DNA of 64,000 nucleotides from assembly GCA_024639325.1 (NCBI GenBank), contig JAHEIO010000005.1:1-64000 (forward strand), given 5' to 3'. Numbering within the stretch: the stretch's first letter is position 1; each line of letters starts with the position of its first letter. This DNA comes from Gammaproteobacteria bacterium (GTDB lineage: Bacteria > Pseudomonadota > Gammaproteobacteria > Arenicellales > JAANXG01). Below, piece by piece: positions 37,832 through 46,329 of this stretch. The notes beneath the pieces are model-generated. The model was not told where the DNA came from and did no database searches. It saw only the letters and a list, made by a program, of their open reading frames with translations. The position numbers and the translations under genes were made by a program.

Positions 37832-38614
37832 ATGGCCAACATCCTCGCATTTGATATCGAAACCATTCCGGACGTCGGTGGCGGCCGGAAGCTGTATGGC
37901 CTGGAAGGTCTCGACGACGGCGAGGTTGCACAAGTCATGTTTGCCAAGCAGCGGGAAAGCAGGGACACCGAGTTCTTACCGCTTCATTTGCATCGAGTGC
38001 TCGTAATATCCATCGCCCTTCGCAGCGATACCGGCTTCCGGGTGTGGTCTCTGGGCGACAAAGAACTGAACGAGAAGGAGACTATTACGCGTTTTTTCGA
38101 TGGAATTGAACGCTATTCGCCCGTGCTGGTGTCATGGAACGGGGGCGGATTCGACCTGCCGGTGTTGAACTACCGTTCAATCATTCTGGGCGTTAACGCC
38201 ACGCGCTATTGGGAGGTGGGCGAGGGTGACAGAGAATTCAAATGGAACAACTATATCAACCGCTTCCACTACCGGCATACCGATCTCATGGACGTACTGG
38301 CGGGATATCAACCCAGGGCCAGCGCGCCGCTCGATCAAATCTCCATGTTGTGCGGCTTGCCCGGCAAACTTGGTATGGACGGATCCCGTGTCTGGGACGC
38401 TTATCAACAGGGACACTTCGCGGAGATCCGGGATTACTGTGAGACGGATTCGCTGAACACATACCTGTTGTATTTGCGGTGGGAATTCATGCGAGGCGCC
38501 GTCACGCAGGCGCAGCTCAGTGAGGAATGCGAGATGGTGCGGGAAGAACTCGAAAAACAGGATAAGGAACATTTCGATCGTTTCCTGCAAGCGTGGGAAC
38601 GCAGCTCGGTTTGA
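37832..38614 (+). CDS. Predicted 3'-5' exonuclease, PolB-like DEDD fold
   Basis: This 260-residue protein has the DEDDy exonuclease motifs: Exo I FDIETIPD near residue 6, Exo II VSWNGGGFDLPVL near 107, and Exo III DYCETDSLNTYLLYLR, with Tyr four residues before the last Asp. This is the family described as related to the exonuclease domain of polymerase B. It is co-directional with recJ and overlaps rlmD by 22 bp. A role in DNA or RNA trimming is likely but not established. Confidence 0.86.
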   Translation: MANILAFDIETIPDVGGGRKLYGLEGLDDGEVAQVMFAKQRESRDTEFLPLHLHRVLVISIALRSDTGFRVWSLGDKELNEKETITRFFDGIERYSPVLVSWNGGGFDLPVLNYRSIILGVNATRYWEVGEGDREFKWNNYINRFHYRHTDLMDVLAGYQPRASAPLDQISMLCGLPGKLGMDGSRVWDAYQQGHFAEIRDYCETDSLNTYLLYLRWEFMRGAVTQAQLSEECEMVREELEKQDKEHFDRFLQAWERSSV

Positions 38615-39969
38615 CGCACCAGGTTCTCGAAGCCGATATTGAATCACTAAGCCACGACGGGCGCGGTGTCGCCAGAATCGATGGCAAAGTTTATTTTATC
38701 GAAGATGCCCTCCCCGGTGAACTTGTACGTTTCAGCCGGGGCCGCCGCAGGCGCTCCTATGAGACGGGCAAGACGGTTGAATTACTCCGCCGGTCCCGCG
38801 ACAGAGTTGAGCCACCGTGCGAGTATTTTGGGGTCTGCGGTGGCTGTTCGCTGCAGCACCTTGCGGAACATGCACAAATTGGTTGGAAGCAGCGGCAACT
38901 CGCGGAAAATCTTCAAAAAATAGCCAAGACCAAGCCGGTAGTTTGGCTGGATGCGCTCGCCGGGCCGGTCTGGAACTACAGGCGTAAGGCCCGCCTGGGC
39001 ATACGTTTCGTCCCAAAAAAGGGAGGCGCTCTTGTCGGGTTCCGGGAACGAAACAAGAGTTACATTACCTCCCTTCAGCGGTGCCGCGTGCTGGACCATA
39101 GAATATCTGATCTGCTGCCGGATCTGCACTCCCTCGTTGGCGGGCTGAGTTGCCGCGACAGAATTCCCCAGATCGAAGTAGCGGTGGGGCAGGAGGCGCT
39201 CAGCCTGGTGTTTCGCCACCTCAAGGATTTCTCTGATGCGGATCTGGACGAGTTACGTCATTTTGCCGTCGATCACGATGCCCAGGTCTATCTCCAGCCA
39301 CAGGGGCTGGATTCCATCCACCCACTGTCTCCGACGCTGCCCGAAATGCTGTCCTATACGCTGCCCGCCTACGGTTTGCGGATCAGATTCGGGCCGACCG
39401 ATTTCGTGCAGGTCAACGACGGCATCAACAACATGCTGGTCGATCTTGCAGTGAGTTGTCTGGATCCCGAACCACACGAACGTGTCCTCGATCTGTTTTG
39501 CGGCGTGGGCAATTTCACCTTGCCCATCGCCCGCGCTGCTGAGAGCGTGATAGGCGTCGAAGGGGATCGAGGTCTCGTCGACCGGGCGCGAGGCAACGCT
39601 CGTGAAAACGGTCTAGACAACGTTGAATTCACCGTTGCAGACTTGTACCTTGAAAACCCGGATGGTGACTGGCTGCGGCGCAACTACGACAAGGTATTGC
39701 TGGATCCACCGCGCACCGGCGCGATCGACTTAGTCAAGCACCTAGATCGCCTCGCGCCGCGTCGCGTGGTTTATATTTCATGCAATCCCGCCACTTTGGC
39801 CCGTGATGCCGAGGTCATGGTTCACAAACTGGATTTCACTCTGAGTAAAGCGGGCGTGATCAACATGTTCCCACACACCAACCACGTCGAATCGATCGCC
39901 GTGTTCGACCGTCCTGCGCTTGCAGGCGGGCCCGCATCAACCGCGCCGGGCGGGCAAGACGCATTTTGA
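38593..39969 (+). CDS. rlmD: 23S rRNA (uracil-1939-C5)-methyltransferase RlmD
   Basis: The 458-residue protein has an N-terminal TRAM domain (EADIESLSHDGRGVARIDGKVYF) and an iron-sulfur ligand set CEYFGVCGGC with another Cys at QRCRVLD. The SAM domain contains VLDLFCGVGNFTLPIA, DPPRTG and the catalytic YISCNPATLARD. It methylates U1939 of 23S rRNA. The start is uncertain: GTG 38593 lies inside the upstream gene, and TTG 38611 overlapping its stop is an alternative. It converges on rne with nine bases between. Confidence 0.93.
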   Translation: MGTQLGLTHQVLEADIESLSHDGRGVARIDGKVYFIEDALPGELVRFSRGRRRRSYETGKTVELLRRSRDRVEPPCEYFGVCGGCSLQHLAEHAQIGWKQRQLAENLQKIAKTKPVVWLDALAGPVWNYRRKARLGIRFVPKKGGALVGFRERNKSYITSLQRCRVLDHRISDLLPDLHSLVGGLSCRDRIPQIEVAVGQEALSLVFRHLKDFSDADLDELRHFAVDHDAQVYLQPQGLDSIHPLSPTLPEMLSYTLPAYGLRIRFGPTDFVQVNDGINNMLVDLAVSCLDPEPHERVLDLFCGVGNFTLPIARAAESVIGVEGDRGLVDRARGNARENGLDNVEFTVADLYLENPDGDWLRRNYDKVLLDPPRTGAIDLVKHLDRLAPRRVVYISCNPATLARDAEVMVHKLDFTLSKAGVINMFPHTNHVESIAVFDRPALAGGPASTAPGGQDAF

Positions 39970-39978
39970 GGCGCGCAG

Positions 39979-42210
39979 TCAGCCTGCTTTAACCGAATCC
40001 TCGACCACAGCGGCTGCACCAGGCGATTCAACCTGCTGCTGAGGCACATCCTTTCCCGGCTTGGTGCTTTCCGGTTTTTCGTTTACTGCAGTTTTAGTAT
40101 TGACCGTTTTTTCGGGGTTATCGGTACGGCTATCAGCCGCCTGCTCGCTGCGTTTGGCGGTATCGGCGGTTGCTTCGCCCGCAGGATTCGATTGCCTGCC
40201 TCTCGCGCCGGATGACCTGCCGCGGCTCGACTGGCGGGCCCCGCCTGAGGACGACCTACCGGAGCGGCTGCCGCGATTCTGGCGGTTTGCCGGGGATTGT
40301 TTCGCACGTCCCTGTCCACGCGGTTTCTGGCCATCGGCCTCGCCACCCGTCTGGCCCGAGGTTGACTCTGATTTCTTCGGCTGCTGCCGTTGGGCAGACT
40401 GAGGCCGGTTCGACCTCCTGCTTTGGCCGCCCCGACGTGAACGGTTGCCCCGGCCGCCAGACGAAGGCTGTTTTCGGGTTTGTGCCGAAGGGGATGGTTT
40501 CTCTTTCTCTTCGACTACCGCTTCCTGGTCAGTACCGAAAAGTTTTCCAATAAATGTCTTGAAACGTCCGGGTTCCTCCGTTTTCTTGACTTCAGGCGGA
40601 GCAATGGTTTGCATTTGCTCGAGACCAACCGCGGCAACTTCCTTCAATCTTTCCGGCGTGGAGTAGTCCTGTTCTGGCTCCGGTTCCTGACGTACGATCT
40701 TATAGCTTGGGACCTGCTGTATTTCCGCAACTTCGTCCGCCCTCAGCCGCCTGATCTGGAAATTTGGCGTTTCCAACACCGGGGTCGGGATGATGAAAAT
40801 CCGGGTCCCGAGGCGGTTTTCTACCAGCGAAACCTCGGATCGCTTTTCATTCAACAGATATGTCGCGGTGTCCGTAGGCAGGTGCGCATGTATGGCCTCC
40901 GTATTCTCCTTCAGGGCCTCTTCCTCGATGATTCGCAGAATGTGAAGCGCAGAGGAGGCGATACCGCGGATGTGGCCGGTCCCCGCACACCGAGGACACG
41001 CAATATAGTTGGATTCGCCTAACGACGCACGCAGGCGCTGTCTCGACATTTCAAGCATACCAAAGCGGGAAATACGGCCTACCTGGACCCGGGCCCGGTC
41101 TACTTTGAGGGCTTCCTGGAGCCTGTTCTCTACGGTTCGTTGATTCCGGTTGATCGTCATATCGATAAAATCGATTACGATCAGCCCGCCAAGATCACGT
41201 ATTCTGAGCTGGCGCGCCACTTCATCAGCCGCTTCGAGATTGGTGTGCAGAGCGGTTTCTTCGATGTCAGCGCCTTTCGTCGCCCGAGCGGAGTTGACGT
41301 CGATGGTAACCAGCGCTTCCGTATGGTCGATGATCAGGGCACCGCCGGACGGTAATTTGACTTCCCTGGAAAAAGCAGATTCGATCTGGTGTTCGATCTG
41401 AAACCGAGAGAAAAGGGGTATGGTGTCTTTATAGTGTCTAAGTTTCGAACTGTGGTGCGGCATTACCTGTTCCATGAAACGCATGGCCCTATCGAAAATC
41501 TCCTTGTCATCGATGATGATTTCGCTGGTGTCGTTCCTCAGATAGTCGCGAATTGCCCGGACGACGATATTTGTTTCCTGGTATACCAGAAATGGCCCCG
41601 GCCTCTCGTCCGCTGCGCTGCGTATGGCTTCCCATAACTGAAGCAAAAAGTCCAGATCCCACTGAAGCTCTTCGACGGACTTACCAATACCCGCGGTGCG
41701 GGCGATCAATGCGTGTTCCGTCGGCAGTTTCAGCTGATTCATGGCATCACGCAGTTCAGAGCGGTTATCTCCCTCGATGCGCCTGGATATCCCCCCGCCC
41801 TTTGGATTGCACGGCATGAGGACGAGAAATCTTCCGGCGAGACTGATGAACGTGGTGAGTGCGGCACCTTTGTTGCCGCGTTCGTCTTTTTCGACCTGGA
41901 CGAGCAGTTCCTGGCCCTCTTTGATCACATCCTGGATGCGGACCTGGGCCATGGGTGTTTTGACCGAGTAATCCTGGAAATAGCTCCTGGAAATTTCCTT
42001 GAGCGGGAGAAATCCCTGGCGCTCCGAACCGTAGTCCACAAAGGCCGCTTCCAGGCTGGGTTCGACTCGCGTGATACGACCCTTGTAGATGTTTCCCTTC
42101 TTTTGATGGTGGGTAGATGACTCGATATCCAGATCGAGCAATTTTTGTCCATCGACGATGGCGACCCGCAACTCCTCCGGGTGAGTTGCGTTGAACAACA
42201 TTCGTTTCAT
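39979..42210 (-). CDS. rne: Ribonuclease E
   Basis: The protein has 743 residues from ATG 42210 (MKRMLFNATHPEELRVAIVDG); the 14 upstream codons in the ORF track are leader. The S1 domain (KGNIYKGRITRVEPSLEAAFVDYG), 5' sensor, and DNase I-like site (ALVTIDVNSARATKG and LIVIDFIDM) are present, as is the zinc-link CPRCAGTGH. This is the RNase E start, not RNase G. The C-terminal 200 residues are disordered, rich in Arg, Ser, Gly and Gln (GGRGNRSRRGGQSRR), and should bind RNA and degradosome partners. It is shorter than E. coli RNase E (1061). Divergent rluC is the conserved context. Confidence 0.96.
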   Translation of the reverse strand: MKRMLFNATHPEELRVAIVDGQKLLDLDIESSTHHQKKGNIYKGRITRVEPSLEAAFVDYGSERQGFLPLKEISRSYFQDYSVKTPMAQVRIQDVIKEGQELLVQVEKDERGNKGAALTTFISLAGRFLVLMPCNPKGGGISRRIEGDNRSELRDAMNQLKLPTEHALIARTAGIGKSVEELQWDLDFLLQLWEAIRSAADERPGPFLVYQETNIVVRAIRDYLRNDTSEIIIDDKEIFDRAMRFMEQVMPHHSSKLRHYKDTIPLFSRFQIEHQIESAFSREVKLPSGGALIIDHTEALVTIDVNSARATKGADIEETALHTNLEAADEVARQLRIRDLGGLIVIDFIDMTINRNQRTVENRLQEALKVDRARVQVGRISRFGMLEMSRQRLRASLGESNYIACPRCAGTGHIRGIASSALHILRIIEEEALKENTEAIHAHLPTDTATYLLNEKRSEVSLVENRLGTRIFIIPTPVLETPNFQIRRLRADEVAEIQQVPSYKIVRQEPEPEQDYSTPERLKEVAAVGLEQMQTIAPPEVKKTEEPGRFKTFIGKLFGTDQEAVVEEKEKPSPSAQTRKQPSSGGRGNRSRRGGQSRRSNRPQSAQRQQPKKSESTSGQTGGEADGQKPRGQGRAKQSPANRQNRGSRSGRSSSGGARQSSRGRSSGARGRQSNPAGEATADTAKRSEQAADSRTDNPEKTVNTKTAVNEKPESTKPGKDVPQQQVESPGAAAVVEDSVKAG

Positions 42211-42578
42211 TTGCTGCGTTTCCCTGGTTTCCATCCGGCAACCCCAGTGCATACCACCGTTGTCAGGTCGTACAACCCAATCCGGTGCACCTTGCTGGCG
42301 CGAAATGGAACCGATATTCGTTTGTGCCTCTGCAGTTCAGGCAGGGGAGAGGCGCGTTAACCCTAATGCGTCGCGTTCAAACGGCCGAGCCGGAACATTG
42401 GCGACCACTGCGCTCCCGCGGATATCATCCGCCGGGATCTGCAATAAACCTTTTCAAAACCGATTTCTGTAAAGCAAGACAGTGTGGGGCCCCGCTACAC
42501 GTTGTCGTCGTAGACTGGCGGTGATCGTTTTCCAACCCGTCGGGTTGTCTCATTCTGTCCGCCTGATCCCAGCTATCC
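42211..42578 (-). promoter_or_regulatory. Long 5' untranslated leader of rne
   Basis: The distance from the predicted start site (about 42578) to the rne ATG is about 368 nt, close to the 361-nt leader through which E. coli RNase E autoregulates. No gene is visible in it. It holds GTGT-GGGGCCCC-ACAC, a strong self-pairing element at 42482-42500. Homology to the E. coli hairpins was not established. Confidence 0.55.
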
Positions 42579-42584
42579 CCCCTA

Positions 42585-42613
42585 AATATAGCAAGCCCGC
42601 ATGTTCGCATCAA
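42585..42613 (-). promoter_or_regulatory. Sigma-70 promoter for rne
   Basis: On the minus strand TTGATG (42613-42608) and TATATT (42590-42585) are exactly 17 bp apart. This lies just upstream of the divergent rluC start at 42636, so the rne promoter and the rluC 5' region overlap. A TATGAT at 42619-42624 on the plus strand may be the rluC -10. Confidence 0.6.
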
Positions 42614-42635
42614 TTTGTTATGATTTGCGCCTGTT

Positions 42636-43613
42636 ATGGCCCAGACCAAGCCCAAAGTCAGCTACATTACCGTCGAGGACGAATTCTGCGGACAAAGGCT
42701 GGATAATTTTCTGCTGCGTGAGCTCAAGGGCGTGCCGCGAAGTCTGATATACAGGATCGTTCGCCGGGGCGAAGTCAGGGTCAATGAAGGCCGGACCAAG
42801 GCGGGTACGCGACTGCGCAGCGGCGACCGGGTAAGAATCCCACCGCTGCGAACTTCGAACCGGTCGCAACCGCCTCCCGGTGAGGGTCTCGCCGTCGAAG
42901 TCGAAACCTTGTATGAGGATGACTACCTGATTGTCGTCAACAAGCCCGCGGGCCTGGCTGTACACGCGGGCAGCGGGATCAAGGCCGGGCTGATTGAGAT
43001 GTTGCGGCATCAACGCCCGAATGACAGGTTTTTGGACCTGGTGCACCGCCTGGATCGCGACACCTCGGGCTGCCTCGTCCTTGCCAGGCGCCGCAGCGCC
43101 CTGCGCCGTCTCCACGAAGACCTGCGGCTCGGTACGAGTGGTCGGGACCATTTCAAGAAAACGTATCTGGCGCTCGTTCTGGGGGTCTGGGACACCCACG
43201 TCAGCGTCGTTGAGATCCCTTTGCGAAAAAACGCGCAACGGGGAGGGGAAAGGATGGTGATCCCTGATGAAGCAGGCAGGTACGCGAAATCCAGGTTCAC
43301 TGCGCTTGACCTTTTCGAGCAATGTACGTTGATGGAGGTCACTTTGGTGACCGGTCGAACCCATCAAGTTCGCGTGCACGCGGCGGCCCGGGGCCATCCG
43401 GTTCTTGGAGACGACAAATACGGTGACAGGGAAGCCAACTCCCGGTTCCGCAATCTCGGCCTGAGAAGGCTGTTTCTGCACGCTTCGGAACTGGGGTTCG
43501 TTCACCCGGTCACCCGGGAGCGGGTGGAAGTGGAATGCGCCTTGCCGCCGGATCTCGAGGGTGTCATACGCAAACTGGAAGACGGCCGCGCAGATGTGGA
43601 TAATTCGGATTGA
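42636..43613 (+). CDS. rluC: 23S rRNA pseudouridine synthase RluC (955/2504/2580)
   Basis: The 325-residue protein has an N-terminal S4 RNA-binding domain (QRLDNFLLRELKGVPRSLIYRIVRRGEVRVN) and a RluA-type catalytic domain with LDLVHRLDRDTSGCLVLAR, whose Asp is catalytic, and RTHQVRVHAAARGHPVLGDDKYG. Divergence from rne identifies RluC over RluA and RluD. Its stop overlaps the start of the Rieske gene. Confidence 0.95.
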   Translation: MAQTKPKVSYITVEDEFCGQRLDNFLLRELKGVPRSLIYRIVRRGEVRVNEGRTKAGTRLRSGDRVRIPPLRTSNRSQPPPGEGLAVEVETLYEDDYLIVVNKPAGLAVHAGSGIKAGLIEMLRHQRPNDRFLDLVHRLDRDTSGCLVLARRRSALRRLHEDLRLGTSGRDHFKKTYLALVLGVWDTHVSVVEIPLRKNAQRGGERMVIPDEAGRYAKSRFTALDLFEQCTLMEVTLVTGRTHQVRVHAAARGHPVLGDDKYGDREANSRFRNLGLRRLFLHASELGFVHPVTRERVEVECALPPDLEGVIRKLEDGRADVDNSD

Positions 43614-43984
43614 TGGGCTGCGAGATATGCCCCACCGGCGCGCTGGTCGACGGCGGTGACGGCGTTGAGTTCGAAGTTTTGAAAAATGACGAGGTACTCC
43701 CCGCATTCGCGATACGGTACCGGGGCGTCGTCTATGCTTATGTCAACCGATGCAGCCATATGGACCTCAGATTGAATTTTTTGCACAGTTACTTCTACGA
43801 CCTGGAAAAGAACTCCCTGATCTGCTCCACACACGGTGCCCTCTATGACCCCGAAACCGGTCAATGCAGAAGCGGGCCGTGCAACGGCCTGGGTTTGCTG
43901 CCAATCAACGTCAGGGAGACGGCGGGCAAAGTGAATCTGGCGGAGCAAGGCGCCGTAGTGTTACGAAACGAGGAGCAGCAATGA
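43613..43984 (+). CDS. Small Rieske [2Fe-2S] protein
   Basis: From ATG 43613, which shares a base with the rluC stop, the product has 123 residues. The cluster ligands are C-x-H in NRCSHMDL and C-x2-H in ICSTHGALYD, separated by about 20 residues. There is no membrane anchor or oxygenase domain. The N-terminus MGCEICPTGALVDGG adds two cysteines. A gene of this type between rluC and sppA is common in gammaproteobacteria of this kind; its electron partner is unknown. Confidence 0.85.
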   Translation: MGCEICPTGALVDGGDGVEFEVLKNDEVLPAFAIRYRGVVYAYVNRCSHMDLRLNFLHSYFYDLEKNSLICSTHGALYDPETGQCRSGPCNGLGLLPINVRETAGKVNLAEQGAVVLRNEEQQ

Positions 43985-44949
43985 CAGATTCCGTGGGCCC
44001 GCCATCGAGCGGCGTAACCCGTACACCAGATGCCGAGAATGACCTGCTCAAGGAGTTGATCTGGGAAAATCTAAAGGAGAAAAAAAGGACGCGGCGATGG
44101 AACATCGCTTTCAAGCTGTTTATCGCGGCTTATTTATTATTCTTTGTGTTCGTATATTTCGATACCAACGTCCCAAGCAGCAACGGTAAGCACACAGCGC
44201 TCTTGGAAATAGACGGTGTCATCGCCGCCAACGGGGATGTCACCGCCGATGACGTCGCCGCCGGGCTTCGTGCCGCTTTCGAGGCGGACGGCGTCAAAGG
44301 CGTTATCGTTAGGATCAACAGCCCGGGCGGCAGCCCCGTGCAGGCGGGTTATATCAATGCCGAAATCACGCGTCTACGCAGGGAACATCCCGATATACCG
44401 CTGCATGCCGTGATTTCCGACATATGCGCATCCGGCGGTTACTATATCGCAGCCGCCGCGGAGAAAATCTACGCCGACAAGGCCAGCATTGTTGGATCAA
44501 TCGGTGTGCTCATGGACGGCTTTGGATTCGTCGACGCCATGGATAAACTGGGGGTCGAAAGGCGATTGATGACTGCAGGAAAATACAAAGGCCTGCTGGA
44601 CCCGTTTTCGCCGCTGGACGACAAGAGCAGGGAACACGCCGATGAAATCCTTGGCGAGGTCCATCAACAGTTTATCGATATCGTCAAACAGGGCCGCAGC
44701 GGTCGATTGAGCGCTCACCCTGATCTGTTCAGCGGGCTGTTCTGGACCGGCGAAACAGCCAGGAAACTGGGACTGATCGATGAGTTCGGCAGCGCCGGTT
44801 TTGTTGCCCGGGAAGTGTTTGAAGCGGAAAAAATAATCGACTACACCCACCAGGAGAACCTGCTCGACAGACTGGCCAAGCAGATGGGCGTCGGCGTCGC
44901 GCAAACGCTGCGTATGTATACGAGCTACCGCTTACCTGAACTGAAATAG
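43981..44949 (+). CDS. sppA: Signal peptide peptidase SppA-like S49 serine protease
   Basis: The protein has 322 residues from ATG 43981, overlapping the Rieske stop. One membrane anchor (NIAFKLFIAAYLLFFVFVYF, near 41-60) precedes a single S49 domain: VIVRINSPGGSPVQAGYI, the nucleophile serine in DICASGGYYIAAAA, and GSIGVLMDGFGF. The lysine of GKYKGLLDPFSPL is the probable general base. It is half the length of E. coli SppA, matching the short single-domain type. It should digest leftover signal peptides at the inner membrane. Confidence 0.92.
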   Translation: MTDSVGPPSSGVTRTPDAENDLLKELIWENLKEKKRTRRWNIAFKLFIAAYLLFFVFVYFDTNVPSSNGKHTALLEIDGVIAANGDVTADDVAAGLRAAFEADGVKGVIVRINSPGGSPVQAGYINAEITRLRREHPDIPLHAVISDICASGGYYIAAAAEKIYADKASIVGSIGVLMDGFGFVDAMDKLGVERRLMTAGKYKGLLDPFSPLDDKSREHADEILGEVHQQFIDIVKQGRSGRLSAHPDLFSGLFWTGETARKLGLIDEFGSAGFVAREVFEAEKIIDYTHQENLLDRLAKQMGVGVAQTLRMYTSYRLPELK

Positions 44950-44991
44950 CCCCATTATTGCACCAGTGCGGTGGTGATTATTCTATAGCTT

Positions 44992-45579
44992 TCAGACAGG
45001 GGACATCCCTTCATTTTGCAGCATCGCCACCAGCCTTATCAGCGGCAGACCGATGAGTGCGGTGGGGTCGTCCCCGATGAATTTCTGAAGCAGGGCGATG
45101 CCCAATCCGTCGGCCCGGAGGCTGCCGCTGCAGCCATAGGGTTTTTCCTTGTCGAGATAGCTGTCGATTTCCCGATCGGTGATTGTCTTGAACTGTACGG
45201 TATAGCGGACAACGTCCTTTTGAACCAGGCCGCTGTCGCTATTGATCAATGCAATGCCGGTAAACAGAGTGACCGTCTTTCCGGATGATGCTGCAAGCTG
45301 CCGCACCGCATCGGCGTGATCACCGGGCTTGCCGACGATCTTGTTGTCCTCCTGTACCGCGACCTGGTCGCTGCCGATGATCAGGGCACCCGCCGCCGTC
45401 TTCGCTACGGCCTCGGCCTTTTCGACTGAAAGTCGCAGCACCAGATCAGCGGCCTGCTCGCCGGACCGGGGCGTTTCGTCTATATCCGGAGAGACGACGT
45501 CAAACGGTATCATAAGCCTTTCAAGCAGCTCACGACGAAAAGGGGAGGAAGATGCAAGAATCAGTTGTTGCGCTGCCAT
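44992..45579 (-). CDS. yceF: Maf-family 7-methyl-GTP pyrophosphatase
   Basis: The 195-residue protein has LILASSSPFRRELLERL, the DIDET motif, and IIGSDQVAV carrying the catalytic Asp. Overall it follows the YceF subgroup (for example GNKIVGKP-like EDNKIVGKPGDHADA and TALIGLPLIRLVAML) more than YhdE. It removes pyrophosphate from modified nucleotides such as m7GTP. In E. coli it lies next to rluC and before yceD-rpmF; here yceD is absent and accessory DNA follows. Confidence 0.92.
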   Translation of the reverse strand: MAAQQLILASSSPFRRELLERLMIPFDVVSPDIDETPRSGEQAADLVLRLSVEKAEAVAKTAAGALIIGSDQVAVQEDNKIVGKPGDHADAVRQLAASSGKTVTLFTGIALINSDSGLVQKDVVRYTVQFKTITDREIDSYLDKEKPYGCSGSLRADGLGIALLQKFIGDDPTALIGLPLIRLVAMLQNEGMSPV

Positions 45580-45972
45580 ACGATTACCGTTGAAAGAAAA
45601 GTTGCTAGTGTACCCCGTTCATGAAACAGGGGACGATGCTTGGCGCGGTAATGGGACTGGGATTTCCTCCATGTCTAGCCCGCATATCTCACCAGGCGCC
45701 TTTGACTTCTGGCTAAGGACTTACAAATGCTAGGTTATTTAGTTTTGACTGAAAACCTGTCCTGCGCCATCGCTCGGGATCCTGGTGAGATATGCGGGCT
45801 AGGCGGCCCGCTCAGGTACCTGGATTCCCGGGCATGTTCTTCGATTCGAGCTCGTTTGGAGCGGTGTTGGAAGCATTCCAAGGCGAGCGTTTCTCTCCCG
45901 CCTGTGTGATTATGCAGAACAAAAAGTTTTATACTTAGCACCCCGTAAACATCAAACCGCGCGGAGTAGGCA
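45580..45972. other. Gene-free stretch at the left edge of the accessory region
   Basis: These 393 bases hold the 128-bp inverted-repeat element (listed separately) and no convincing gene. To its right, one frame reads FGAVLEAFQGERFSPA and soon stops. It looks protein-like but I cannot assign it. It may be a gene scrap. Confidence 0.5.
45675..45802. mobile_element. 128-bp MITE-like element with perfect 22-bp terminal inverted repeats
   Basis: The left end begins CTAGCCCGCATATCTCACCA at 45675-45696, and its exact reverse complement occupies 45781-45802. All 22 bases match and 84 bases lie between. No transposase is encoded. I see no clear target-site duplication. The size and end structure fit a miniature inverted-repeat transposable element, or two facing ends of a decayed insertion sequence. 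Confidence 0.6.
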
Positions 45973-46329
45973 ATGACGATACTGTTTGTGCTCATATATG
46001 TGGCTGTTTCCGTCTATGTGATCTGGTGGGCGTTGAGGGGAGCAAAAAAACTGGATGTCGGCCACGGCGATCATGTTCATGAGGTTCACCACGACGGCAC
46101 GGCACCGAAAACTCCGCACGAGTCAGATGATCTGACGCAGATCAGGGGTATTGGCGCGGTAATATCAGCCAAACTGCGCACACTGGGCATCACCAGCTAT
46201 GAACAGATAGCCGGGTTGGATCAAACCGACATCGAGAGGATCAACGAGGGGCTCAACTTCAAGGGCCGAATCGAGAAGGAGCAGTGGATCCAGCAGGCAC
46301 AGGAAATCCTGGTGAGAAATGCGGGTTAG
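45973..46329 (+). CDS. Membrane-anchored helix-hairpin-helix protein
   Basis: The 118-residue product has one N-terminal membrane helix (ILFVLIYVAVSVYVIWWAL), a His-rich linker (HGDHVHEVHHDG) and a C-terminal helix-hairpin-helix domain: DLTQIRGIGAVISAKLRTLGITSYEQIAGL then DIERINEGLNFKGRIEKEQWI. This is the DUF4332/L21-appended type of HhH domain, found in several membrane-linked proteins of unknown role. GGAGTAGG precedes the ATG. The stop overlaps the convergent acyltransferase stop by four bases. Confidence 0.8.
   Translation: MTILFVLIYVAVSVYVIWWALRGAKKLDVGHGDHVHEVHHDGTAPKTPHESDDLTQIRGIGAVISAKLRTLGITSYEQIAGLDQTDIERINEGLNFKGRIEKEQWIQQAQEILVRNAG

Noticed and set aside
40061-40402. Plus-strand ORFs opposite the rne 3' region
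   Set aside because: They are antisense shadows of the Arg/Gly-rich tail of RNase E.
45727-45909. 60-codon ORF partly inside the inverted-repeat element
   Set aside because: It crosses the right terminal repeat and has no homology I can recognise.
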